Source: Tachypleus tridentatus
Lineage: Eukaryota; Arthropoda; Merostomata; Xiphosura; Limulidae
Assembly (NCBI RefSeq): GCF_004210375.1
Contig: NC_134833.1
Coordinates: 148,358,127-148,422,126, forward strand
Reading direction: 5' to 3'
DNA: 64,000 bases
Part shown: positions 61,201 to 64,000 of the stretch, piece by piece
Numbering within the stretch: the stretch's first letter is position 1
Layout: each line of letters opens with the position of its first letter
Notes under the pieces: generated by a model
Databases searched by the model: none
Told to the model about the DNA's origin: nothing
The model's input: the letters and a program-made list of their open reading frames with translations, nothing else
Translations under genes and position numbers: made by a program

Positions 61201-62345
61201 CCACATCTCTATTCTTCTTCATCTTGCTATTTAAAATTCATATATCTTTTTTTCACATTTTTATAACCATCTGGCTTCCACATCTTTATTGTTCATTAAC
61301 TTTTTAACTGTTTGACATTCATATCTTTATTCTTCATTGCCTTGCAAAGTATATGACATCCGAAACTCTATTCATACCTTTTTCTAAGTATTTATTTCTC
61401 AGTTCTCCATTTCGTATTATCTTACCGACCTTTTCACATCCAGGTCTCTGTTCTTCATCGCATTGCTAACTGTTTGACACCCGAATCTCCATTCTGGTTC
61501 TTCTATCAAATTAACACCCAAAACTCTATTATTAGTTGTATTATTCACCACTTCCCACCCAGATCTCTACTCTTCTTCGTCTAGCTATTTGAAATTCATC
61601 AATCTACTCTTCATATTATTATAACTATCTCGCTTCCATATTTTTATTGTTCACCTACCTTTTAACTGTTTGACGTCCACATCTCTCTTGTTTATCGTCT
61701 TACTAATTATTTGTCATCCGAATCTCCATTCTTTACCCTTTTTTTTAATATTTATCCCTCACACTTCCATTTAGCAATATCTTACCGACCGCTTGACATC
61801 CAGGTCTCTATTTTTCATCGTCTTGCTGACGATTTGACACTCAAATCTCTATTCTTGTCCTTCTATCTATTAGACTCCTAAATCTATATTTTTTTCTTCT
61901 ATTACCAACCACTTTCCAATCGGATCTCCATTCTTCATCGTGTTACTATTTGAAATTCATACATATATTTTTCATATTTTTATAACTACCTGGCTCCCAC
62001 ATCATTTTTCTTTACCTACGTTCTAACTGTTTAACATCCACATCTCTATTCTTTATCGTCTTGCTTACTATTTAACATCCAAATATTTATTCTTCACCTA
62101 TTTTCTAACTACTTATCCCTCGCATCTCCATTTTGCATTATCTTACCGACTGCTTGACATCCACATCTCTATTTTTAATCGTCTTGCTAACTATTTCACA
62201 CCCAAATTCCTATTCTTCATTGTATTACCGACCACTTCTCACCCAGATCTATATTCTTCATCGTCTTACTATCTGAACTACATATATCTATTTTTCATAA
62301 TTTTATATATATCTAACATCCATATCGCTATTCTTAATCAACTTA
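58290..62345 (+). repeat. CT-rich higher-order satellite, array E
   Basis: About 4 kb of the same satellite, uninterrupted by transposons, with well-kept order of the ~40-bp monomers. 60600-60900 is nearly identical to 10680-10980 of array A, suggesting recent exchange or conversion between arrays. Confidence 0.9.
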
Positions 62346-64000
62346 ACAACTGAGACTAAACAATCTTTTATTATCAAGTTGGAAAGAAATGGTATAGTCA
62401 AGGCTTCTTATTATAAACAAAACATTATCATGCTGACCAAGGGTATAAAAATAACTCGCAAACCAAATATTCAGTGTACTGTTTTATATTAATCCCGACA
62501 AGTTGATACGTTTCCATGTTTTATTTCTTTATAAAAGAAACAGGTTTGTTTAAATAACCTTATTTTTCCAAGAAACAGGCCTCACTCAACAAAGTGCTGC
62601 TCTAAAACAATGTTTTTAAATCAGATTGATAAGTACAGGATGTTTTAAAGCGAAACAAAAGGATGGCGTTAAATTTATGAGTAATCACGTGCATTTTAAA
62701 TTACCATTTTGTAACCTGCTCAACGCAATACCTTTAACTCAGTAAATAATAAAGCAATATTGATTTGTTTAAACAATAATAACAGTACCTGAATGGCGTT
62801 GACCATATTTGGTCCTTAAAACATATGAAAATGTATCTGAATGTTTGTCGTCATGAACATCAACGGACAATAAGTAATAACATTTCACATATGATTACAA
62901 AGTTTAAACAAACCCGTTCGTTTTTGTATAAGATATGAAACAAAAATAGTGTACAAAATCGGTCTCCATGGTAACAAATATGATTTTTTTTTTCGTGAAC
63001 TCGCTGTTACCTTTGACATCGGCCCTCTAAATATTAATCACTTCTAAGTTTGGTTATAGTCCAAGTGTATACTATCTTTCGTTCAAATCTACCCAACTGT
63101 TTTCGAGAAATATTGGTGATAATCACACACACATGGATGAAAACAAAACGATAATAATAATGATGTTGAAACTGCTTAAACAATAGTTGTATCATGTTTA
63201 AGCTCCATGTAACAAGAGTTAAATTAAGTAGTTAATATAGTACCAGTTAATCAAAGATATCAAGTAGCTGAGGCTTAAAACTAAACCCATCATAGCTAGG
63301 TACAACAAATAAATAAAATAAGATTCGTATTATTCTCAAATACTTACCACAACCTGTCAAGTAGTAACGTTTGAACAGGGCATCCTTACTGAAAACAGAG
63401 ACTGTGACCCTGGAATGTTGTAAAAGACATTTTATGAACATCCAATTTATACTCGTATATTTTGAGGAATAATATAGTTTTACATAACCAGTCCTGTAAA
63501 TAAAATAACTCGAGACTCAAAATGCTAACGAATTAGACATACTTGCAATAAAGATGAATATATTTTAGTAAGACAATGGAAATCAAAACGCATCCTTTAG
63601 AACTATGTTGTTCATTGTGTATCTTAAATAACACTTTGAAGGCTTAGATAAATGTGTCTTTTCAGAAAAATTCGCCCAAAAAGTGAAAATATTAATTATT
63701 GCGATTATAACAGCCGAAGCTAACAGTTATTTATGATACATACAATATACAAATTACATTAATATTAACTTAAGATCAAAGCAAGCTACCTACTTAGAGT
63801 GGATCTAAAAAAACAAATAAACCTTTTTATAAGTTCAGACAATTTTATGTCTTTGTCTAACGTTCTTTTTTATAAAAAAGTATCATTTTCGGCCTTAATC
63901 CCAATAACATCTCACGAGGCTAGACCAGCTTAGGAGATTTAGGTTAGTCCCAAATACTTATATTAAGTTGATAATGCGAAACAAAATCTATAACTAAAAT
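62346..64000. other. Conserved intergenic segment, copy E (runs off the window)
   Basis: Matches 16115-17755 (A) and 24957-26630 (B), continuing to the window edge. No gene is supported. Its presence predicts further DNA of the duplicated block to the right. Confidence 0.7.

Noticed and set aside
9579-62100. Hydrophobic + strand open frames in the satellite (for example 13644-14006, 40043-40417, 60427-60879)
   Set aside because: CT-rich repeats encode runs of Ser, Leu, Ile and Phe by composition; the frames are not conserved between arrays and have no domain or gene signals.

Overview
The window is eukaryotic, AT-rich nuclear DNA made of a tandemly duplicated gene neighbourhood. It holds five copies (A to E, all on the + strand) of one small gene whose product is a repeat protein: a hydrophobic leader, a short acidic/Thr-rich linker, and a tandem array of the 20-residue unit GVERRRREAGEGATTVSPTE (60 bp, about 65 % GC, about 8 CpG per unit). 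I do not recognise the protein. The in-register RRRR in every unit resembles furin-type sites in multi-peptide precursors, but this is inference. Copy A (1-8163, 5' end outside the window) carries an extreme array of about 137 units. B (21474), C (38873), D (50544) and E (57394) carry 7, 11, about 18 and 6 units. Copies C, D and E carry disabling changes, and A and B contain frame-shifting 58-bp units, so no copy is cleanly intact as written.

The copies sit in a repeated landscape. Each has a TATA promoter about 75 bp before the ATG and a conserved 3' UTR with AATAAA (lost in E). This is followed by a CT-rich satellite built of ~40-bp monomers arranged in a ~320-365 bp higher-order repeat. 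After A, B, C and E comes a conserved intergenic segment that begins at 16096, 24957, 43405 and 62346. The region upstream of C, D and E carries the same minus-strand ZBED5/FAM200-type hAT transposon. C and D also have the same mariner copy, and B keeps only its tail. The block is therefore a segmental duplication reshaped by unequal exchange and deletion.

Other mobile DNA: a Tc1-like element at the same satellite position after A and C; a truncated pogo/Tigger element; a ZMYM1-like hAT pseudogene; a KIAA1586-like hAT remnant; two copies of a tRNA-derived SINE, one with an 11-bp target duplication; and a tRNA-like fossil. A ~42-46 bp minisatellite abuts a 500-N assembly gap (45245-45744).

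Organism: the transposon set fits an invertebrate animal. The SINE resembles one I associate from memory with horseshoe crab (Limulus/Tachypleus) sequences, so a chelicerate is my best guess, unproven without a search. Frequent 1-bp homopolymer indels suggest a long-read assembly, so some apparent gene damage may be sequencing error.
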